This document shows, piece after piece, positions 60,450-64,000 of a stretch of 64,000 nt of DNA. Every line of letters begins with the position of its first letter. The first letter of the stretch is position 1. Where the stretch lies: positions 124,001-188,000 of the forward strand of contig CAVSBG010000007.1 of NCBI GenBank assembly GCA_963726125.1, given 5' to 3'. The notes under the pieces are model-generated. The model did no database searches and had not been told where the DNA came from. It saw nothing but the letters and a program-made list of their open reading frames with translations. The translations under genes were made by a program, and so were the position numbers. This DNA is from JAMXLO01 sp963726125 (GTDB taxonomy: Bacteria; Pseudomonadota; Alphaproteobacteria; Acetobacterales; Acetobacteraceae).

Positions 60450-61832
60450 ATGACCGCGCTGATAGCCGCCATCGCAGCGATGTCCGGGCTGCTCATCGGC
60501 TACAGCACAGCGGTTATCGCGCCAGTGCTGGAGCTGATCACCCGACAGTTCGGATTGAACGCGGTCATGCAGGGTGTCGTCGTGTCGTCCGTGCTGTTCG
60601 GCGGGCTGGTCGGCTCGCTCGCAGCGGGCGGGCTGATCCGGCGCCTCGGCGAGCGCCCCGTCATGATCGCCACTGCGCTGCTGTTCGTGATCGGACCGAT
60701 CGGATCCGCCTGGGCCAGTTCCACCAACGAAATGCTGGTTTGGCGCACGCTCCTCGGCCTGGCCGTCGGCGGCGCCACCATGGTCACGCCGCTCTACGTC
60801 AGCGAGACCGCTCCGGTGCACCTGCGCGGTGCCCTCGTTTCGATCATCCAGCTCGCCATCACCGTCGGCATCCTGCTGTCCTATCTCGCCGGCACCGCAT
60901 GGACGCCGTCAGGCTGGTGGCAGGCGATGCTCGCCGTCGGCGGCGTGCCCGCCGTGCTGATGCTTCTCGGCGTATTGGCAGTGCCGGAAAGCCCGCGCTG
61001 GCTGCTGCTGCGCGGCCGACACGCAGACGCCGCCTCCGCCCATCACCGCCTCACCGGCGGCCACGGCGAGGCGCTGCCGACACTGGTGGAACGAGAGCCA
61101 CAGGGCGACTGGCGCGACCTGTTCACTGCGCGCAATCGCCCGGTGCTGATCCTCGCCGCCGGGCTGTTCGCCTTCGCCAACCTCAGCGGCATCGATGCTA
61201 TCCTGTACTACGCGCCGGTCATCTTCGCCGAGGTCGGCTTCGGCGGCACGCTCGGCCCGATCCTCGCGACCACCGGCATCGGCACGGTCAACGTGCTGGC
61301 CACCATCGTCGCCACCGGCCTGATCGATCGGCTCGGCCGGCGCCCGCTGCTGATCGGCGGACTGGTGCCGATGGCGCTCAGCCTGATCGTCCTCGCCGTG
61401 GTGTTGCTCACCGGACGCGGATCCGAATCGGCCGACATGGCCGCCGTGGTCTGCCTCTGCGTGTTCGTCATGGCGTTCGCCGTCAGCCTGGGCCCCCTTC
61501 CCTACGTCCTGATGTCGGAACTCTTCCCGCTCGCATTGCGAGGACCCGGCATGGGCATCGCCTCCGCCACCGCCTGGGGCGTCAACGTCATAGTCTCGCT
61601 CACCTTCCCAATCCTGGTCGAGCACATCGGCATCGCCTGGACCTTCGGCTGCTACGGCCTGATCAGTGTCGTCGCCCTGGTGTTCGTAATGGCACTGGTG
61701 CCCGAAACCCGCGGCCGCACGCTCGAGCTGATCGAAACAAACCTTGCGCGCGGTCGCCGAGTGCGCGATCTGGGCTTGCCGCTTCAGACGGACAGAGCCA
61801 CCGTCATCTCCGAAAACGGGGTCATCACATGA
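60450..61832 (+). CDS. MFS sugar porter
   Basis: The 460-residue protein has twelve hydrophobic helices with sugar porter motifs: LLIGYSTAVIAPVL, VPESPRWLLLRGR (PESPR), LIDRLGRRPLLIGG (GRRPL) and VPETRGRTLELIE (PETRG). It would import a hexose by proton symport. The stop overlaps the next porter start by ATGA, showing coupling. Confidence 0.93.
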   Translation: MTALIAAIAAMSGLLIGYSTAVIAPVLELITRQFGLNAVMQGVVVSSVLFGGLVGSLAAGGLIRRLGERPVMIATALLFVIGPIGSAWASSTNEMLVWRTLLGLAVGGATMVTPLYVSETAPVHLRGALVSIIQLAITVGILLSYLAGTAWTPSGWWQAMLAVGGVPAVLMLLGVLAVPESPRWLLLRGRHADAASAHHRLTGGHGEALPTLVEREPQGDWRDLFTARNRPVLILAAGLFAFANLSGIDAILYYAPVIFAEVGFGGTLGPILATTGIGTVNVLATIVATGLIDRLGRRPLLIGGLVPMALSLIVLAVVLLTGRGSESADMAAVVCLCVFVMAFAVSLGPLPYVLMSELFPLALRGPGMGIASATAWGVNVIVSLTFPILVEHIGIAWTFGCYGLISVVALVFVMALVPETRGRTLELIETNLARGRRVRDLGLPLQTDRATVISENGVIT

Positions 61833-63214
61833 TCTACTTCCTGGCAGGCGTCGCCGCGATCGCCGGATTGCTGTTCGGCTACGACGAGGGCGTCATCGCC
61901 GTCGCCAGTCCATCCCTCCAGCACACCTTTCCAATGTCGCCGCTGGAGGACGGTTTCACCACCGCCGCAGTCCCACTAGGCGCGTTGGTAGGCGCCATTC
62001 TCGCCGGCAAGCTGACCCAGGCACTAGGCCGCCGCCGCGTGCTGATGATGGCCGCCGGCCTGTTCGCAGTCGGCGCGGTGGTCGCCGCCATCGTCGGCGC
62101 CGTATGGATGCTGATGGTCGCGCGCCTCGTGCTCGGCCTCGCCATTGGCGTCGCCGCCGTAGTCGCCCCTCTCTTCATCGCCGAGGCCGCACCACTGCGC
62201 ATCCGCGGTGCACTCGTCTCCACCTATCAGCTCGCCATCACCGCCGGCATCGTCCTGTCCTACCTGACCGGACTGCTGCTCGGAGGCGAAGACACCTGGC
62301 GCATCATGTTCGCCCTCGGCGCGGTTCCCGGCATTGTCTTCCTGATTGGCCTGGTGTTCCTACCGGAATCGCCGCGCTGGCTGGTACTGAAGGGCCGTGA
62401 CGCCGACGCCACCGCCAGCATGCGCCGCCTGCGGGGCCCCGGTGCCGATGTCGCAGGCGAGGTCGCGGCAATCCGCGCCAACGTTGAAGCCGAGCATCGC
62501 ACCGCCGAACGTGCACCCAGCGTGCTCGCCCCGTGGGTCCGACCCGCGCTGGTCATCGGCACCGTGCTGTTCTTCCTCCAGCAACTCAGCGGCATCAATG
62601 CGGTGATCTACTACGCGCCGACCATCTTCCAGCACGCCGGTCTCGACGGCCACACCACGCAGGTAATGGCGACCGTCGGCGTCGGCATCGTGAACTTCGC
62701 CGTGACCATTCTCGCGATGGGACTGATCGATCGCCTGGGACGCCGGCCCCTGCTCATCATCGGCTTCATCGGCACCGCGGTGACCCTGCTTGTGATCGCC
62801 GTCGCCGTCGTCGAGCAGGACATCTTCCCATCCTGGATCATCGTCGTCGCCCTGCTCCTCTACATCGCCTCGTTCGCCATCAGCCTCGGCCCCCTGCCGC
62901 ACCTGATGATGTCCGAGGTGTTCCCGCTCAGCGTCCGCGGCGCCGGCATGAGCATCTCCTCGTGCAGCAACTGGGGCTTCAACTTCATCGTTGTGTTTCT
63001 ATTTCCCCTCATGCTGGCCACGATAGGATTGGCCGGCGCGTTCACCTTGTTCGCCATCGTCTGTCTAGGCGGGATTCTCTTCACCATGGCGCTTTTGCCC
63101 GAGACACGTGGCGTCTCACTGGAGCAGATCGAGGCTCACCTGCGCGCCGGTGAACCACTCAGCGCGCTTGGCACGCGCCCCGCCATCGCGGTGGCCGGAG
63201 GAACGAGGAGATAA
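61829..63214 (+). CDS. MFS sugar porter, second copy
   Basis: The 461-residue protein has the same motifs: LLFGYDEGVIAVASPSL, LPESPRWLVLKGR, FFLQQLSGINAVIYYAPTIF (the QQxSGIN sugar-binding element), DRLGRRPLLIIG and LPETRGVSLEQIE. It differs widely from the first porter and keeps the glutamine-rich sugar motif more fully, so it is likely a true hexose carrier. It is followed 5 bp later by glucokinase. Confidence 0.94.
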   Translation: MIYFLAGVAAIAGLLFGYDEGVIAVASPSLQHTFPMSPLEDGFTTAAVPLGALVGAILAGKLTQALGRRRVLMMAAGLFAVGAVVAAIVGAVWMLMVARLVLGLAIGVAAVVAPLFIAEAAPLRIRGALVSTYQLAITAGIVLSYLTGLLLGGEDTWRIMFALGAVPGIVFLIGLVFLPESPRWLVLKGRDADATASMRRLRGPGADVAGEVAAIRANVEAEHRTAERAPSVLAPWVRPALVIGTVLFFLQQLSGINAVIYYAPTIFQHAGLDGHTTQVMATVGVGIVNFAVTILAMGLIDRLGRRPLLIIGFIGTAVTLLVIAVAVVEQDIFPSWIIVVALLLYIASFAISLGPLPHLMMSEVFPLSVRGAGMSISSCSNWGFNFIVVFLFPLMLATIGLAGAFTLFAIVCLGGILFTMALLPETRGVSLEQIEAHLRAGEPLSALGTRPAIAVAGGTRR

Positions 63215-63219
63215 CCACT

Positions 63220-64000
63220 ATGGCGGAAGCCACCGGCACCGCGCTGCTGGCCGATATCGGCGCCACCAACGCGCGTTTCGCATTGTTGGCCGACGGTCAG
63301 CGTCTCGACACTACCACCTACGCCGTGGCCGACTACGCCTCCCCCGTCGAGGCCGCGCGCGAATTCCTGGCCGGCCCCGCCGCCGGTCACAAGCCGCAGA
63401 TCGCCGTGCTCGCCGCCGCCGGCCCCGTGGTCAACGGCCACGTCACCATGACCAACGCCGCCTGGACCGTCGATGCCGAACGCATCCGCCAGGGCCTCGG
63501 CCTGCAAGCCGTCCACGTCATCAACGATTTCGAGGCCCAAGGCTGGGCGCTCCCCGGCTACCGCCCCGCCGACCTGGTCGAGATCGGCCACGTCCCGGAG
63601 CCCGACGAGGGCACCATGGTGGTGATGGGTCCCGGCTCCGGCTTCGGCCTCGCCGGCATGGCAAGGGATGGCAAGACCGAGATCGTGCTGGTGACCGAAG
63701 CCGGCCACGCGACATTGTCCAGCGAGAACCGCCGCGAGGACGCCATCATCACCGCCCTGCGCGATCGGCTGCAGCACGTGTCGGTCGAACGCCTCATGTC
63801 AGGTCCAGGCTTGGTCAACCTCTATCACGCGATCGCCGAGGTCGACGGCCTCACCCTCCCGCAACGCAGCGCCGCCGAGATCGTCGAACACGCCCTGGCC
63901 GGCGACAGCGTCGAATGCCGCAACACGCTGGAGGCGTTCTGTGCCTTCCTCGGCAGCGTCGCCGGCAACGCCGCTCTGACCCTGGGTGCGCGCTCCGGCG
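63220..64000 (+). CDS. glk: Glucokinase, partial at window edge
   Basis: The frame begins MAEATGTALLADIGATNARF, the phosphate-binding start of bacterial glucokinase, and has LAAAGPVVNGHVTMTNAAW, VINDFEAQGWALPGY (catalytic aspartate), VVMGPGSGFGLAGM and EAGHATLSSENRRED. It stays open to the window end (260 codons seen). It phosphorylates glucose brought in by the adjoining porters. ACGAGGAG precedes the ATG. Confidence 0.93.
   Translation, partial: MAEATGTALLADIGATNARFALLADGQRLDTTTYAVADYASPVEAAREFLAGPAAGHKPQIAVLAAAGPVVNGHVTMTNAAWTVDAERIRQGLGLQAVHVINDFEAQGWALPGYRPADLVEIGHVPEPDEGTMVVMGPGSGFGLAGMARDGKTEIVLVTEAGHATLSSENRREDAIITALRDRLQHVSVERLMSGPGLVNLYHAIAEVDGLTLPQRSAAEIVEHALAGDSVECRNTLEAFCAFLGSVAGNAALTLGARSG

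Noticed and set aside
61208..63087. Long open frames opposite the sugar porter genes
   Set aside because: They are shadows of GC-rich third positions with His/Arg/Gly-rich content and no family features.
1..64000. CRISPR arrays, rRNA or prophage
   Set aside because: No regularly spaced direct repeats, no rRNA-like sequence and no phage structural genes were seen on reading both strands.

Overview
The window is GC-rich (about two thirds G+C by eye), densely coded double-stranded bacterial DNA. It reads as the chromosome of an alphaproteobacterium, most likely Rhodospirillales/Acetobacteraceae-like. Supporting genes are an FzlA-type GST, a NADH-ubiquinone-oxidoreductase (NDUFA9)-like epimerase next to a COQ9-like gene, a dapA-smpB pair, and a thrS-infC block. 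This placement is an inference from gene content only; there is no rRNA in the window and I found no tRNA.

Layout. 1-4631: end of a Mug/TDG-type glycosylase, an Asp/Glu-racemase-fold protein, then a minus-strand set of Rieske oxygenase, two Lin0512-family genes and an alpha/beta hydrolase, followed by a GFA-type zinc protein. 4654-11216: an eight-gene minus-strand operon with ATGA overlaps (DoxX, ModA-like protein, cytochrome b, molybdopterin oxidoreductase, TIGR04282-type transferase, GT87-like mannosyltransferase, radical SAM/SPASM protein, GT2). This is the best candidate for an undescribed pathway. 11340-17249: nucleoside phosphorylase, GST, DUF3574 lipoprotein, HicAB toxin-antitoxin, infC, thrS. 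17415-22478: GT4, hydrolase, fzlA, NDUFA9-like, COQ9-like. 22838-24326: an IS4/Tn5-type insertion sequence with a frameshifted transposase. 24453-30019: DUF445, MFS, PRC-barrel, a poorly coding 0.9 kb stretch, a fatty acid desaturase and a rhodanese.

30331-33367 is a polar amino acid ABC importer. It is followed by an AT-richer MFS gene, cupin, smpB, dapA, a nitrate/sulfonate-type ABC pair, dut and an incomplete branched-chain amino acid (liv) ABC set with a damaged livF. 43185-48934: Uma2, LysR, MFS, GNAT, a DsbA/HCCA-isomerase-fold protein and an orphan peptide-type binding protein. 49191-52197: ChrB-like, Cj0069-like ATP-grasp and an AbiEii-type nucleotidyltransferase with its upstream partner. 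52384-58838: orphan paaE, PAS/CxxC protein, YjbQ, a split winged-helix/ATPase regulator and an HSL-type hydrolase lacking its nucleophile serine. 58857-64000: GST, FrnE-like, two sugar porters and the start of glucokinase.

Two themes cut across the regions. First, five genes (Lin0512 copy 1, radical SAM, transposase, livF, winged-helix ATPase) are each broken by what looks like a single-base indel; either several genes are decaying or the sequence carries indel errors. Second, intergenic spaces hold families of palindromes: about ten C/G-rich hairpins, mostly at gene 3' ends, and two ACGCAGAT-type long inverted repeats. The IS element sits inside one of the C/G palindromes.
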